DNA of 64,000 nt from Desulfotomaculum nigrificans DSM 574 (GCF_000189755.2 NZ_KI912183.1:2780255-2844254); one strand, 5' to 3'. Positions 1 through 10,339 are shown, counted from the stretch's first letter. The notes: a model not told the origin generated them from the sequence alone. A program made the numbers and translations.

Positions 1-1067
1 TGGAAGTTGTTGAAGGTATGAACTTCGACCGGGGTTACATATCCCCCTACATGATTACCGATACCGATAAGATGGAGGCTTCCTTAAGCGATCCCTACAT
101 CTTAATCACCGATAAGAAAATCTCTTCCGTTCAGGATATTCTGCCTGTTCTGGAGAAAGTTGTGCAAACCGGCAACAAGCCTGTACTATTGATCTGCGAG
201 GACCTGGAAGGCGAAGCACTGGCTACCCTGGTACTGAACAAACTGCGTGGTACCCTGAATGTAGTTGCTGTTAAGGCTCCTGGCTTTGGCGATCGCCGCA
301 AGGCTATGCTGGAAGACATCGCTATCTTAACCGGTGGTACTGTTATCACCGAAGAAGTTGGCCTCAAACTGGATAAAGCTACCCTGGATATGATGGGTAC
401 TGCCCGTCAGGTTCGGGTTAAGAAAGAAGAGACCATCATCGTTGGTGGTGCTGGCGAACAGTCTAAGATTGAAGCCCGTATTGCTCAAATTAAGAAACAA
501 ATCGAAGAAACCACCTCTGACTTTGACCGTGAGAAATTACAAGAACGTCTGGCCAAGCTGGCTGGCGGCGTAGCTGTAATTCAAGTTGGTGCAGCCACCG
601 AAGTTGAAATGAAAGAGAAGAAACTGCGCATTGACGATGCTCTGAACGCTACCCGTGCCGCAGTTGAAGAAGGTATTGTACCTGGTGGCGGTACCGCTTA
701 TGTTGATATCATTGCCGCTCTGGATAGCATTAAGCTGGAAGGCGATGCTAAGACCGGTGTGGAAATTGTGAAGAAAGCTCTTGAAGAACCCCTGCGTCAA
801 ATCGCTAACAACGCTGGTTTAGAAGGTTCTGTAGTGGTTGAAAAGGTTAAAGCCACAGAAAAGGGCATTGGTTTCAACGCTGTTACCGAGCAATATGTTG
901 ATATGATTGCTGCCGGTATTGTTGACCCGGCTAAAGTAACCCGTTCTGCTCTGCAAAACGCTGCTTCCATCGCTGCTATGATCCTGACCACTGAAACTCT
1001 GGTTTCCGAAAAACCTGAAAAAGAAGCAGCTCCTAACCCCATGGCCGGGATGGGCGGCATGATGTAA
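1..1067 (+). CDS. groEL: Chaperonin GroEL, 3' part (5' end outside window)
   Basis: C-terminal two thirds of the 60-kDa chaperonin, the ATP-driven double-ring folding cage of the cytosol that works with GroES. The window opens inside the gene; the reading frame is already open at base 3, so the first in-frame ATG at 18 is internal. About 354 residues are seen against roughly 540 for the family. Visible family features are the apical segment with DRGYISPYM, the [17 protein letters not shown] stretch, the equatorial [13 protein letters not shown]-site loop, and the Gly/Met-rich tail ending GMGGMM that lines the cavity floor. The gene is closed by a strong terminator, so it ends its operon. Confidence 0.97.
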   Translation, partial: EVVEGMNFDRGYISPYMITDTDKMEASLSDPYILITDKKISSVQDILPVLEKVVQTGNKPVLLICEDLEGEALATLVLNKLRGTLNVVAVKAPGFGDRRKAMLEDIAILTGGTVITEEVGLKLDKATLDMMGTARQVRVKKEETIIVGGAGEQSKIEARIAQIKKQIEETTSDFDREKLQERLAKLAGGVAVIQVGAATEVEMKEKKLRIDDALNATRAAVEEGIVPGGGTAYVDIIAALDSIKLEGDAKTGVEIVKKALEEPLRQIANNAGLEGSVVVEKVKATEKGIGFNAVTEQYVDMIAAGIVDPAKVTRSALQNAASIAAMILTTETLVSEKPEKEAAPNPMAGMGGMM

Positions 1068-1129
1068 GTAAGTGCTGATGCGCCTTATTTTACAAGGGTT
1101 TATCACACCTGATAAATTATGACCACAAA

Positions 1130-1173
1130 ATGCCCACATTGGTTATCAAAACCGATGTGGGCATATATTTTTT
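1130..1173 (+). terminator. Intrinsic terminator after groEL
   Basis: 15-bp stem with one G-U pair (arms 1130-1144 and 1150-1164), 5-base loop, then an AT stretch ending in six T. Confidence 0.9.
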
Positions 1174-1261
1174 CCACAAGCTTCTCATTAAATTTTGGGC
1201 AGATTTTTTAAAAACAGAAGGAAAATTATTCACAGTACAGAATATATAAATTAATAAACAT

Positions 1262-1280
1262 TATTCGATAATCACGAATA
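1262..1280. repeat. Short inverted repeat TATTCG/CGAATA upstream of MFS gene
   Basis: Perfect 6-bp inverted repeat with a 7-base spacer in the AT-rich 250-bp gap before the MFS gene. It could be an operator for that gene; nothing else in the window shares it. The gap also holds a weak terminator-like hairpin at 1334-1377 (AATCGCCG/CGGTGATT then T6). Confidence 0.3.
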
Positions 1281-1427
1281 TTAAATTTTGCAAAGGTTTT
1301 TAGCTTGCAAATGCATATCAATATTTCAAATTAATCGCCGTTTCTGGCATTTTTTGGCCGTAGCGGTGATTTTTTATAAGGAACCTCAATATTACACTTA
1401 ACTATTCGGTAAACTAGGAGAAACACT

Positions 1428-2645
1428 ATGAACCTAGAGACCAATTTAGCTAATTCACGAAGTTCTTCCCATTCAAGGGCATGGTTACTTATCCTTGGAA
1501 TTATTCTCTTAGCGTCGACACTTCGTGCTCCTCTTACGGCTGTAGGACCTTTAATTGGTTTTATACGCGATGACACAGGTATATCCAATACATTTGCCGG
1601 CCTGCTTACAACGTTTCCGTTGCTCGCTTTCGCTTTTTTCTCCCCACTTGCACCTAAACTTGCCCGTCGATTTGGGACGGAGTATACATTGTTTGCTAGC
1701 TTAATTGTTATGTCGCTTGGAATTGTCTTACGTTCGTTACGGTCACTGGAGACACTCTTGGTGGGTACTGCTTTAATAGGAATAGCTATCGCATTCGGTA
1801 ATGTGCTGTTACCCAGCCTGATAAAACGGGATTTTCCCGAAAGAGTCGGCCTAATGACAGGTATTTATTCGATTTTTATGAATATGTGGGCAGCTGTTGC
1901 CTCAGGAATTAGCATTCCACTTGCACAAAAATTAGGGTTTGGCTGGCGTGGTTCTCTTATATGTTGGTCAGTTCTTTCCATAGTTTCCCTGGTGGCCTGG
2001 CTGCCACAATTGCGTGTTTGCCAACGGCCGTCCACCTATCAGGGTGTGCAAACACCAAATAACAATCTGTGGCATTCACGTCTTGCCTGGCAAGTCTCTA
2101 TTTTTATGGGACTGCAGTCCCTGACTTTTTATGTAATGATAGCGTGGCTTCCGGAAATCCTCCATCAACAAGGGATCAACCATTCATTAGCCGGATGGAT
2201 GCTCTCATTAATGCAGTTTGTCAGTCTTCCTACAACGTTAATTATACCCGTACTTGCCGGTAGATGTTCTAACCAGAGGAGGCTCGTGGGCTTTGGGGCA
2301 GTTATCCTGCTTACCGGCTATATTGGGCTTCTGAGCAGAAATACACTTTTAGCACCGTTATGGATCGTGCTGATTGGCATTGCAGTGGGAACGAATTTCA
2401 GCCTGGCTTTGATATTCTTTGTGCTTCGTACTCAAAATGCAAATGATGCAGCCGAGTTGTCAGGCATGGCGCAATCTATTGGGTATTTTCTTGCCGCTGT
2501 AGGGCCGCCTCTTTTAGGCTTTGTACATGATATGACACAAAGTTGGACGGCTCCCCTTTGCATACTAGTGGTAATTGCAATTCTTCTCTTCATTTTTGGA
2601 CTTGCTGCAGGAAGTAAAGGTTACGTCACTTCAAAAAACAATTAA
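1428..2645 (+). CDS. MFS transporter, CynX/NimT (cyanate/nitroimidazole) type
   Basis: 405-residue polytopic membrane protein of the major facilitator superfamily, about twelve hydrophobic segments. The N-terminal motif LRAPLTAVGPLIGFIRDD and the GLLTTFPLLAFAFFSPLAPKLARRFG loop are typical of the CynX/NimT branch, whose members are described as cyanate, nitroimidazole or drug exporters. The substrate cannot be read from sequence. ATG at 1428 has AGGAG at 1416-1420. Monocistronic: terminator-bounded on the 3' side and separated by a 250-bp AT-rich gap from groEL. Confidence 0.85.
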   Translation: MNLETNLANSRSSSHSRAWLLILGIILLASTLRAPLTAVGPLIGFIRDDTGISNTFAGLLTTFPLLAFAFFSPLAPKLARRFGTEYTLFASLIVMSLGIVLRSLRSLETLLVGTALIGIAIAFGNVLLPSLIKRDFPERVGLMTGIYSIFMNMWAAVASGISIPLAQKLGFGWRGSLICWSVLSIVSLVAWLPQLRVCQRPSTYQGVQTPNNNLWHSRLAWQVSIFMGLQSLTFYVMIAWLPEILHQQGINHSLAGWMLSLMQFVSLPTTLIIPVLAGRCSNQRRLVGFGAVILLTGYIGLLSRNTLLAPLWIVLIGIAVGTNFSLALIFFVLRTQNANDAAELSGMAQSIGYFLAAVGPPLLGFVHDMTQSWTAPLCILVVIAILLFIFGLAAGSKGYVTSKNN

Positions 2646-2698
2646 ATACAACCCTTATGTCCTTCAGAATAACTAAAATGCGTACTAAACTTAAAGCA

Positions 2699-2732
2699 AA
2701 AATCCTTCACATACAAGGTGGGGGATTTTTTT
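2699..2732 (+). terminator. Intrinsic terminator after MFS gene
   Basis: Arms AAAATCCTTCAC (2699-2710) and GTGGGGGATTTT (2718-2729) with two G-U pairs, followed by a T run. Confidence 0.85.
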
Positions 2733-2835
2733 ATGTTATAAAGGTTTTACCAAAAGTAAAAATTATTATTGGCATGTCATTTATTATTGGTTTCTTGGTA
2801 TTATAAACATATATAAAAAATTGGAGGAATTAACC

Positions 2836-3795
2836 ATGCCCGTTTACAACAATATTCTGGAAACCATTGGTCGCACACCCCTGGTTAGGCTGAACAAGCT
2901 GGCTAAAGATGTGGCTGCTGCGGAGGTGCTGGCCAAGGTAGAGTCTTTTAATCCCGGCGGCAGTGTTAAAGATCGGGTGGCTTATAACATGATTAAGGAC
3001 GCCCTGCAGCGGGGCGTGATTAATCAAAACAGTGTATTAATTGAGCCCACCAGCGGTAATACCGGGGTGGGGCTGGCCATGGCCTGCGCAGCCATGGGGC
3101 TTAAGCTCATCTTAACCATGCCGGAGACCATGAGCCAGGAGAGACGCAGCCTGCTACAGGCCTACGGCGCCCAGTTAGTGTTAACCCCCGGGGATCAAGG
3201 CATGAAAGGTGCTATTAGCAAGGCCGAGGAACTAAAAAACAGCATGGATAATGCTATCATCCCCCAGCAGTTTGCTAACCCCGCCAACCCCCAGGCCCAT
3301 TTAGATACCACCGGCCCGGAAATCTGGGAGGACACCCGGGGTAAAATCGATATCTTTGTGGCTGGCGTGGGTACCGGCGGCACCATCACCGGTGTATCAA
3401 AATATATTAAGGCTAAAAAACCATCGCTGCAGTCAGTGGCGGTGGAACCGGCGGCTTCCCCGGTATTATCCGGCGGTAAACCCGGCCCTCACCCCATTCA
3501 GGGCATCGGCGCCGGTTTTATTCCGGAAGTGCTAAACTTGGAACTGGTTGATGAAGTCTTTCAAGTGACCGGGGATCAAGCAATGGAAGCAGCCCGGCAC
3601 ATGGCCCGGGAAGAAGGCATCCTCATTGGCATTTCAGGGGGGGCCGCCGTTTACGCCGCCCTGGCAGTGGCCCGCCGCCCGGAAAACGCCGGAAAGACAG
3701 TGGTGGTATTACTGCCGGATACCGGCGAGCGTTACCTGTCCACCGCTTTATTTAAGGAAGCACCACCAACTGAGAGTTTTCAGGCCAATCAGTAA
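2836..3795 (+). CDS. cysK: Cysteine synthase A (O-acetylserine sulfhydrylase)
   Basis: PLP enzyme making L-cysteine from O-acetyl-L-serine and sulfide in the cytosol; it links sulfide to carbon-nitrogen metabolism. 319 residues, normal family length. The Schiff-base lysine is K45 in [16 protein letters not shown] (71-77) is the substrate loop and GTGGT the phosphate loop. An upstream in-frame TTG at 2821 lies over the ribosome binding site GGAGG (2823-2827), so the ATG at 2836 is chosen. No partner gene; the downstream 360 bp is non-coding. Confidence 0.95.
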   Translation: MPVYNNILETIGRTPLVRLNKLAKDVAAAEVLAKVESFNPGGSVKDRVAYNMIKDALQRGVINQNSVLIEPTSGNTGVGLAMACAAMGLKLILTMPETMSQERRSLLQAYGAQLVLTPGDQGMKGAISKAEELKNSMDNAIIPQQFANPANPQAHLDTTGPEIWEDTRGKIDIFVAGVGTGGTITGVSKYIKAKKPSLQSVAVEPAASPVLSGGKPGPHPIQGIGAGFIPEVLNLELVDEVFQVTGDQAMEAARHMAREEGILIGISGGAAVYAALAVARRPENAGKTVVVLLPDTGERYLSTALFKEAPPTESFQANQ

Positions 3796-3803
3796 AAACG
3801 GGA

Positions 3804-3947
3804 TTGACCCTAAAGGGGTTCCACAGATCTTGAATGGCTAGGAGATAAAGTTAGAAATTTAAAAAGCAAAAGGTAAGCAGGGACTTCTGTAATCCGAGAG
3901 TGAACCCCTAGCGGAGCACCGTAAAAGTCTTGTCCCCTTTAGGTTGA
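3804..3947 (+). ncRNA. Candidate structured RNA element between cysK and acs
   Basis: The 360 bp between cysK and acs hold no convincing gene but strong pairing. CCTAAAGGGG (3809-3818) pairs perfectly with CCCCTTTAGG (3934-3943), extendable past a bulge, closing a 140-nt domain. Alternatively AGGGGTTCCAC (3814-3824) can pair with GTGAACCCCT (3900-3909), and GGGACTT (3890-3896) with AAGTC..GTCCC (3925-3935). Mutually exclusive pairings of this kind suggest a switching leader for acs or a stable small RNA. TCCGAGAG at 3893-3900 resembles a block of ykkC-type riboswitches, but the rest of that consensus is not seen. Class unassigned. Confidence 0.45.
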
Positions 3948-3960
3948 GTGGTCATATAAT

Positions 3961-3999
3961 GGGCTGAGTGGTATCTACCACCGGCTAAACGGTAATTTT
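3961..3999 (+). terminator. Hairpins with T5 tail downstream of the structured element
   Basis: GTGGTA/TACCAC hairpin (3968-3981) overlaps an alternative ACCG/CGGT hairpin (3979-3992) that is followed by AATTTTT. Could be a terminator or the expression platform of the element at 3804-3947. The next 150 bases up to acs show no further clear feature. Confidence 0.35.
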
Positions 4000-4155
4000 T
4001 CAAGATAATTACTCTTAAAATGACCGGTCCACCCGTTCGGAAGAACAGTTATCACCATAGAAACGGTTTATTTCCTTTAACGGAAAAATCCTTACCCCCA
4101 GGCCGGAGTTTAAGTATGATGAAAGAAAAAGTAACGGCTTGGGAGGTTCGGTTTT

Positions 4156-6096
4156 ATGTTTCGTTCCAATATGATGGATTTTGCTGCCGAGGAGCAAGTC
4201 TTCTATCCGGACATATCCTTTTCGATCCGGGCCAATGTGCGGGACACCAGAATTTATGATTGGGCTGGGATAGACTATGAGGGCTTTTGGGCCACTGAAG
4301 CGGAGCAGCTGCACTGGTATCGGCCCTGGGATAAAGTGTTAGATTGGCAGCCCCCCTTTGCCCAGTGGTTTGTGGGCGGCAAAATAAATGCTTGCTACAA
4401 TTGTGTAGACCGGCATCTAAGCAGCTGGCGCCGGAATAAAGCTGCCATCATTTTTGAAGGGGAACTGGGTGACCAGCAGGTATTAACCTACCAGGATTTG
4501 TACCGGGAAGTTACCAAGTTTGCCAATGTGCTGCGGGGCTTGGGGGTAAAAAAGGGCGATCTGGTGAGCATCTATATGCCTATGATTCCCCAGGCAGTGG
4601 TGGCCATGCTGGCCTGTGCCCGCATCGGGGCACCCCATAGCGTAGTATTTGGCGGCTTTTCTGCCGAGGCCCTGCGAGATCGCATTAATGACGCCGGAGC
4701 TAAAGTGGTGGTTACTGCTGACGGCTGCTGGCGGCGGGGCAAGGCCATTCCGTTAAAACAAAATGTTGATATCGCCTTAACCCAGTGCCCCAGTGTAGAA
4801 AAGGTGGTAGTGGTGGAGCGGACCCGCGGTGAAGTCTATATGGAGCCAGGGCGGGATCTTTGGTATCATGAATTGATGCAGCAGGCTCCCATAGGCTGTG
4901 AGCCGGAGGTAATGGACGCCGAGGATATTCTTTTCATTTTATATACCAGCGGTACCACCGGTAAACCCAAGGGTATCGTACACACCACCGGCGGTTATTT
5001 AACCGGTGTTACCTCCACTCACCGCAACTTATTTGACCTAAAAGAAGATGATGTGTACTGGTGCACCGCCGACATCGGGTGGATCACCGGGCATAGTTAT
5101 ATTGTTTACGGTCCCCTGGCCAACGGGGCTACAGTGCTGCTGTTTGAAGGGGCCCCGGACTATCCGGCCCGGGATCGTTTTTGGGAAATCATTGAAAAAT
5201 ATCGGGTTACCATTTTTTATACCGCACCCACGGCCATTCGCTTATTTATGAAGTGGGGCGAGGTTTGGCCCAACGGTCGGGATTTATCCTCCTTAAGGGT
5301 ACTGGGTTCAGTGGGTGAACCTATTAATCCCGAAGCCTGGTTATGGTATCACAAACATATTGGCAGAGAAAAATGCCCCATCGTGGATACCTGGTGGCAA
5401 ACAGAAACCGGTATGGTCATGGTGGCCCCCCTGCCAGGCATAACTCCCACCAAACCGGGCTCCGCCACCGTGTCCCTACCCGGTGTGGCTGTGGATGTGG
5501 TAGATGAACTGGGGAACCCGGTGGAAGCCGGGCACAGCGGTTACCTGGTCATTAAAAAGCCATGGCCCGCTATGTTGCGTACGGTTTATAAAGACCCCCA
5601 GCGTTATGTTGACCAGTATTGGAGCCGCTTCCCGGGCCTGTATTTTACCGGTGACGGGGCCCGCCGGGATAAGGACGGATATATCTGGGTATCAGGCCGG
5701 GTGGATGATGTAATCAACGTATCCGGACACAGAATTGGCACCGCCGAAGTGGAAAGCGCACTGGTGGAACACCCGGCAGTGGCAGAAGCAGCGGTTATTG
5801 GTCGGTATCACGAATTAAAAGGGCAGGCCGTTTCTGCTTTCATTACCCTGAGAGAAGGTGTGGCCTGGGCACCGGAATTGGAAAAGGATTTAAAGGCCCA
5901 TGTGGCCAAAAAGATCGGTGGTTTGGCCCGACCGGAAGAAATTATCTGTGCCTGGGAACTGCCCAAAACCCGCAGCGGCAAAATCATGCGGCGTTTGCTT
6001 AAGGATATTGCTGAAGGAAGAGTGCTGGGGGATATTTCCACCCTGGCCGATCCCACAGTGATTCACCAACTAATGAATAAAAAGAGTGCCTTTTAA
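4156..6096 (+). CDS. acs: Acetyl-CoA synthetase (AMP-forming)
   Basis: Activates acetate with ATP and CoA through acetyl-AMP, the high-affinity route for acetate use. 646 residues, family length. Order: N-terminal ACAS_N segment (about 20-85), adenylation core with P-loop [11 protein letters not shown], and C-terminal domain with [11 protein letters not shown], whose K609 is the catalytic lysine regulated by acetylation in this family. GGGAGG at 4141-4146 supports ATG 4156. It lies between a long structured leader and a terminator, so it is probably transcribed alone; lytS-lytT follow directly. An acetate-type Na+ symporter lies at 40.8 kb. Confidence 0.96.
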   Translation: MFRSNMMDFAAEEQVFYPDISFSIRANVRDTRIYDWAGIDYEGFWATEAEQLHWYRPWDKVLDWQPPFAQWFVGGKINACYNCVDRHLSSWRRNKAAIIFEGELGDQQVLTYQDLYREVTKFANVLRGLGVKKGDLVSIYMPMIPQAVVAMLACARIGAPHSVVFGGFSAEALRDRINDAGAKVVVTADGCWRRGKAIPLKQNVDIALTQCPSVEKVVVVERTRGEVYMEPGRDLWYHELMQQAPIGCEPEVMDAEDILFILYTSGTTGKPKGIVHTTGGYLTGVTSTHRNLFDLKEDDVYWCTADIGWITGHSYIVYGPLANGATVLLFEGAPDYPARDRFWEIIEKYRVTIFYTAPTAIRLFMKWGEVWPNGRDLSSLRVLGSVGEPINPEAWLWYHKHIGREKCPIVDTWWQTETGMVMVAPLPGITPTKPGSATVSLPGVAVDVVDELGNPVEAGHSGYLVIKKPWPAMLRTVYKDPQRYVDQYWSRFPGLYFTGDGARRDKDGYIWVSGRVDDVINVSGHRIGTAEVESALVEHPAVAEAAVIGRYHELKGQAVSAFITLREGVAWAPELEKDLKAHVAKKIGGLARPEEIICAWELPKTRSGKIMRRLLKDIAEGRVLGDISTLADPTVIHQLMNKKSAF

Positions 6097-6122
6097 GGGT
6101 GGCAACACTTTACTCCTCTCGT

Positions 6123-6152
6123 GGGCAGGTATACAAGACCTGTCCTTTTTTT
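6123..6152 (+). terminator. Intrinsic terminator after acs
   Basis: GGGCAGGT (6123-6130) pairs with ACCTGTCC (6138-6145), followed by seven T. Confidence 0.88.
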
Positions 6153-6191
6153 ATGAAGGAATACTTACTCACTTGTAGAATTAGAACACTC

Positions 6192-7529
6192 ATGAAACAA
6201 TTAAGATTATTAAGTCAATGGTTAAACCAAAAATTTGGTTTTCGTATACCCGATCTAACCACCGTCCTGCGTTTGCTGGCTGCTCAGTTAGCCATCGGTC
6301 TGATTTTTGTGCTCTGGCAACCAACCATGTGGGGTCAGGTGCTGGCTATTTGCGGCTTAAGCTTTGGGGCTACCTTTGTCATTTTAGGTTGCCGCCCCAT
6401 GCGACGGGTTCTCACAGTAAGGGTTGATGAAAAGTCCGTAGCACCTACCCTGCAGATAGCCAACGAGACCCTGCCTTTTTTAAGACGGGGGTTAAACGAG
6501 GAAACCGCCCGCCAGACAGCTGAAATTATTCAAAAGATCAGTGATGTAGCCGCCGTTGCCATCACCGACCGGGAACGGGTACTGGCCTTTCTGGGTACTG
6601 GCTGTGAACATCACCCGGTGGGGGGGTCCATTGTCACCCGAGCCACGCGGGAGGTAATTGCCACCGGCGAGCTGAAAGTGGTGCAAAATAAAAGTGAGTT
6701 TAACTGCCCGGTTAAAGATTGCAACTGCCCTCTGGAAGCAGCGGTCATTGCGCCCCTCATCTGCAAGGGCAAAGTGGTGGGTACGGTAAAACTGTACCAA
6801 ACCCACCAGGGACATATTCCAGGCAGTGTCATTAAACTGGCTGTAGGGGTAGCACAACTGTTAGGCGTACAAATGGAACTGGCAGAACTGGACCGGCAGG
6901 CCCAACTGGCTACTAAAGCCGAACTGGATGCCCTGCAGGCCCAGATTAACCCGCATTTTTTATTTAATACCATCAACACCATCAGCATGTTTACCCGCAC
7001 CAATCCGGAAACGGCCCGGCGCCTGTTGATCAGACTGTCTTCATTCTTTAGGCATTCATTAAAACGTCACGGTCGGTTTATTACTCTGGAGGAAGAACTG
7101 GAATATATTCACACTTACCTGGTGCTGGAGAAGGCTCGTTTTCGGGAAAAACTCAGGGTACTGAGGAATATAGATAAATCACTACTGCAATATAAAATAC
7201 CTGTCCTGACAGTACAGCCCCTGGTGGAAAATGCCGTTAGGCACGGCATTACACCCAAAGAGGGACAGGGTACAGTGCAGATTTCCGCCCAGCTGCACGG
7301 TGACGAAATTGAAATTGCCATCACTGATGACGGGGTAGGGATTCCCCCGGAAATTATGCCCAAGATATTGGAGCCGGGGTTTGGTTCCGGCAGCGGTGTT
7401 GGTCTTTCCAATGTTAACGAAAGATTAAAGATATTATTTGGTGAAGATCATGGTTTGCACATTGAGAGTGAACCCGGCCAGGGCACGGCAGTGTGGCTCA
7501 GGGTACCCTTAATGGTGGATGATGATTAA
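6192..7529 (+). CDS. lytS: LytS-type sensor histidine kinase, short membrane region
   Basis: Sensor kinase paired with the LytTR regulator behind it. From ATG 6192 it has 445 residues: two hydrophobic segments (about 25-66) instead of the usual 5TM-LYT domain, a GAF-like domain (about 85-230) containing CPVKDCNCPLEAA, the His_kinase box AQINPHFLFNTIN with phospho-His near 255, then an HATPase domain (ENAVRHGI, DDGVGI, GVGLSNV). The frame stays open upstream to 6099, but that region is the acs terminator, so 6192 is preferred although its ribosome binding site is poor. Related kinases sense pyruvate or envelope state; adjacency to acs suggests a carbon-acid signal (inference). Confidence 0.88.
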   Translation: MKQLRLLSQWLNQKFGFRIPDLTTVLRLLAAQLAIGLIFVLWQPTMWGQVLAICGLSFGATFVILGCRPMRRVLTVRVDEKSVAPTLQIANETLPFLRRGLNEETARQTAEIIQKISDVAAVAITDRERVLAFLGTGCEHHPVGGSIVTRATREVIATGELKVVQNKSEFNCPVKDCNCPLEAAVIAPLICKGKVVGTVKLYQTHQGHIPGSVIKLAVGVAQLLGVQMELAELDRQAQLATKAELDALQAQINPHFLFNTINTISMFTRTNPETARRLLIRLSSFFRHSLKRHGRFITLEEELEYIHTYLVLEKARFREKLRVLRNIDKSLLQYKIPVLTVQPLVENAVRHGITPKEGQGTVQISAQLHGDEIEIAITDDGVGIPPEIMPKILEPGFGSGSGVGLSNVNERLKILFGEDHGLHIESEPGQGTAVWLRVPLMVDDD

Positions 7530-7541
7530 GGAGGGTTTTAT

Positions 7542-8324
7542 GTGACTTTAAAAGCCCTGATCGTGGATGATGAATACCCGGCCCGGCAAGAGCTAAGGTT
7601 TATGTTAGATAAATTCAGCAACATAGAAATAGTGGGGGAAGCTACCAGTGCCACTGAGGCACTGGCGTTAATCAGGGCACTGGACTACCAAGTTTTGTTC
7701 CTGGATATAAATTTACCGGGCATGAACGGTCTGGAACTGGGGGCGGCGATCCAAGAGTTGCCTCGGCCACCCTTTGTTATCTTTGTCACCGCCTATGATG
7801 AGCATGCCCTGGAAGCCTTTGACGTTAATGCAGTGGACTATATTTTAAAGCCCATTGATGAGAAAAGGCTGAAACGGGCCATTGACCGGGTGATTAGGGC
7901 GGAGCAAGAACGGGCTGCCCTGGTTCCCCCACAGGTTATTGCCGCTCCGGAACCCTCTAAAGGAGAACCGGTAGGTTCAACGGCCATAAAAATTAACCGG
8001 ATACCGGCGGAAAAACAGGGTAAGACCATTTTAGTGGACACCAGTGAGGTCTTTTATGCCTTTACTGAACAGGATTATGTCTATATTAAGACCTTTGCTG
8101 ACAAATTACTTACCCGTTTTACTTTAAAGGAACTGGAGGGCAGATTGGGTGAGGGCATGTTCTTCCGCACCCACCGCTGCTATATTGTCAATCTGCAAAA
8201 GGTTAAGGAGATTGTACCATTTTTTAACGGCACTTATAATTTGATCCTGGAAGATAAGGATCGCAGCGAAGTTCCGGTAAGCCGGGCCCAGGCCAAGAAG
8301 TTGAGAAAGATTTTAGGTTTTTAA
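7542..8324 (+). CDS. lytT: LytT-type response regulator with LytTR DNA-binding domain
   Basis: 260 residues: receiver domain (1-120) with acidic pair D9/D10, phospho-acceptor D55 in [11 protein letters not shown] and conserved Lys in ILKPID; an Ala/Pro-rich linker; then a LytTR domain (about 150-255) with [12 protein letters not shown] and the [12 protein letters not shown] core. GTG start at 7542; the ribosome binding site AAGGAGG (7528-7534) overlaps the lytS stop codon, so the pair is translationally coupled. Targets unknown; LytTR proteins bind imperfect direct repeats in promoters. Confidence 0.92.
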   Translation: MTLKALIVDDEYPARQELRFMLDKFSNIEIVGEATSATEALALIRALDYQVLFLDINLPGMNGLELGAAIQELPRPPFVIFVTAYDEHALEAFDVNAVDYILKPIDEKRLKRAIDRVIRAEQERAALVPPQVIAAPEPSKGEPVGSTAIKINRIPAEKQGKTILVDTSEVFYAFTEQDYVYIKTFADKLLTRFTLKELEGRLGEGMFFRTHRCYIVNLQKVKEIVPFFNGTYNLILEDKDRSEVPVSRAQAKKLRKILGF

Positions 8325-8325
8325 A

Positions 8326-8352
8326 GTCTGCCCGGATGGGTGGGCTTTTTTT
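8326..8352 (+). terminator. Short terminator after lytT
   Basis: GCCC/GGGC hairpin (8330-8345) with a T7 tail. Confidence 0.7.
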
Positions 8353-8365
8353 ACAGGGGGTGAGG

Positions 8366-8740
8366 ATGCTGAAGGGAATTGGTACCGACATTATTGAAAT
8401 AGAAAGAATTGAACTGGCCATCAGCCGGGGCGGCCAGCAATTTTTAGACCGGGTGTTTACTCCCCGGGAGCAGGAATATTGCGGCGGTAAAGTGCATTGC
8501 CTGGCCGGACGCTTTGCCGCTAAGGAAGCTATTTTAAAGGCTCTGGGCACCGGTCTGCGGGGAATGCGCTGGACGGATATTGAAATTTTACCCAATTATT
8601 TAGGTAAGCCGGAGGTAAAATTATCTGGTCCGGCGTTAGAAATAGCTGCAGAAATGGATATAGCTAAAATATTGGTGAGTATATCCCATGACCGGGGCAG
8701 GGCGGTGGCCTTTGCGGTGGCGGCGGGGAAAGAGAGGTAG
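8366..8740 (+). CDS. acpS: Holo-[acyl-carrier-protein] synthase
   Basis: Transfers 4'-phosphopantetheine from CoA to a serine of acyl carrier protein in the cytosol. 124 residues, trimeric AcpS type. Motifs: [10 protein letters not shown] (metal-binding Asp) and [13 protein letters not shown]. An in-frame ATG at 8336 lies in the lytT terminator; ATG 8366 follows a G-rich site (8356-8365). The next gene starts 5 bp after the stop, giving the common acpS-nnr operon. Confidence 0.94.
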   Translation: MLKGIGTDIIEIERIELAISRGGQQFLDRVFTPREQEYCGGKVHCLAGRFAAKEAILKALGTGLRGMRWTDIEILPNYLGKPEVKLSGPALEIAAEMDIAKILVSISHDRGRAVAFAVAAGKER

Positions 8741-8745
8741 ATAAA

Positions 8746-10314
8746 GTGCGGGTAGTAACTGCTGCGGAAATGAGGCAAATTGATCAAACAGCCATAAAAC
8801 AACATGGTATTCCCGGGATTGTGTTGATGGAAAATGCCGGCCTCAGGGTGGTAGAAGTTATCGAAGGGATCCTGGGAGACGTCCGGGACCAGGTATTTTC
8901 CATTATTGTGGGTAAGGGCAATAACGGTGGTGATGGGCTGGTAGTAGCCAGACATTTACTTAACCGGGGGGCCCAGGTAAAGGTGCTTCTGATGGCGGAT
9001 CCGGCCGACTTTCAAGGGGATGCCCGGGTAAATTTAAATATTTGGCAGAACATGGGACAACCTGTCTACCAGGTTAACCAGGTAAACGGTATTAATATTA
9101 TCAAGGTAGCCTTACTTAATACCAGCATGGTCATTGATGCCCTCTACGGCACAGGCTTTCACGGTGTGGTCAATGAAAAGGTGGGGCGCATTATTGAATT
9201 AATTAACGCCAGCCATATACCGGTGGTGGCGGTGGACATTCCTTCCGGCCTGGAAGCTGATACCGGGCAGGTAAATGGGCCGTGTATTAAGGCCGATCAT
9301 ACAGTCACCTTTGGCTTGCCTAAAATTGGCCTGGTGGTGGAACCTGGTGCCAGCTATACCGGCCAACTGCACATTGTAGACATTTCTTTACCCAGGGCCT
9401 TAACGGAAGCCGGGCACTTGCAGAAATACCTGCTCACCGGCGAAACAGTGGCCCGCTGGTTGCCTCCTAGACAATCAACCGGTCATAAGGGAACCTACGG
9501 CCGGGTATTGGTGGTGGCCGGATCCCGGGGCATGGTGGGGGCAGCCCGGCTAACCACCAGGGGGACCCTGAGGGCCGGGGCCGGTTTGGTAACCCTGGCC
9601 CTGCCGGCCGGTTTGCAGCCGGTGGCGGCGGCCAGCCTGGATGAAGCCATGAGCCTGGCCCTACCGGAGACACCCGAGGGAACCCTGGCTACCGGGGCAG
9701 CGGGGGTAATTTTGGAGACTTGCCGCCAGGTGGATGTGTTAGCCCTGGGGCCGGGGCTCAGTACCCACCCGGAAACAGCGGCCATGGTTAAATCCCTACT
9801 GCCTGAATTAGAAGTGCCGACCGTACTGGATGCCGATGCCCTAAATGCCCTGGTGGGGGATGTGGACATGTTAGGTGAGGCTAAAGCACCCTTAATCATT
9901 ACCCCGCATCCGGGGGAAATGGCCCGTCTGCTGGATTTGCAGGTGGCTGAGGTGCAGGAAAACAGAATTGACCTGGCCCTGGCCGCCGCCCGAAAATGGC
10001 GGGTGGTGGTGGTGCTGAAGGGGGCCAGAACCATTGTGGCCAGCCCCAATGGTAATATTTACATTAATCCCACCGGCAATCCCGGCATGGCCACCGGGGG
10101 TAGCGGGGATGCACTCACCGGTATTATCGCCGGTCTACTGGGGCAAGGGCTCAGTCCTGAGCAAGCTGCTGCGGCCGGGGTTTATCTGCATGGCCGGGCC
10201 GGCGACCTGGCGGCGGAGCAGTTGGGTCAAGTGAGCTTGCTGGCTGGTGACATAATCAGTTTTTTACCGGATGTCTTTAAGGAATTAGAAAATTCTTTTG
10301 TCCCGGTTAGATAA
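8746..10314 (+). CDS. nnr: Bifunctional NAD(P)H-hydrate epimerase / ADP-dependent NAD(P)H-hydrate dehydratase
   Basis: Repairs hydrated NADH and NADPH. 522 residues: N-terminal YjeF_N epimerase (about 1-215; KGNNGGDGLVVARHL, DIPSGL) fused to the C-terminal ribokinase-like dehydratase (about 230-510; HKGTYGRVLVVAGS, ITPHPGEMARLL, NPGMATGGSGDALTGI). GTG start 8746. It follows acpS by 5 bp. Ends in front of a pair of long palindromes. Confidence 0.94.
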   Translation: MRVVTAAEMRQIDQTAIKQHGIPGIVLMENAGLRVVEVIEGILGDVRDQVFSIIVGKGNNGGDGLVVARHLLNRGAQVKVLLMADPADFQGDARVNLNIWQNMGQPVYQVNQVNGINIIKVALLNTSMVIDALYGTGFHGVVNEKVGRIIELINASHIPVVAVDIPSGLEADTGQVNGPCIKADHTVTFGLPKIGLVVEPGASYTGQLHIVDISLPRALTEAGHLQKYLLTGETVARWLPPRQSTGHKGTYGRVLVVAGSRGMVGAARLTTRGTLRAGAGLVTLALPAGLQPVAAASLDEAMSLALPETPEGTLATGAAGVILETCRQVDVLALGPGLSTHPETAAMVKSLLPELEVPTVLDADALNALVGDVDMLGEAKAPLIITPHPGEMARLLDLQVAEVQENRIDLALAAARKWRVVVVLKGARTIVASPNGNIYINPTGNPGMATGGSGDALTGIIAGLLGQGLSPEQAAAAGVYLHGRAGDLAAEQLGQVSLLAGDIISFLPDVFKELENSFVPVR

Positions 10315-10339
10315 AAAAATCCTGCCAATTTAAACCTGC

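Noticed and set aside
3890-3935. ykkC-type (guanidine/ppGpp) riboswitch
   Set aside because: Only TCCGAGAG and a CACCG-like block resemble the consensus; the GGGTTCC..ACACGG..AAAAGCCCGGGAG arrangement is missing.
6099-6191. Upstream start of LytS
   Set aside because: Would place the start inside the acs terminator; 6192 preferred, although its ribosome site is weak.
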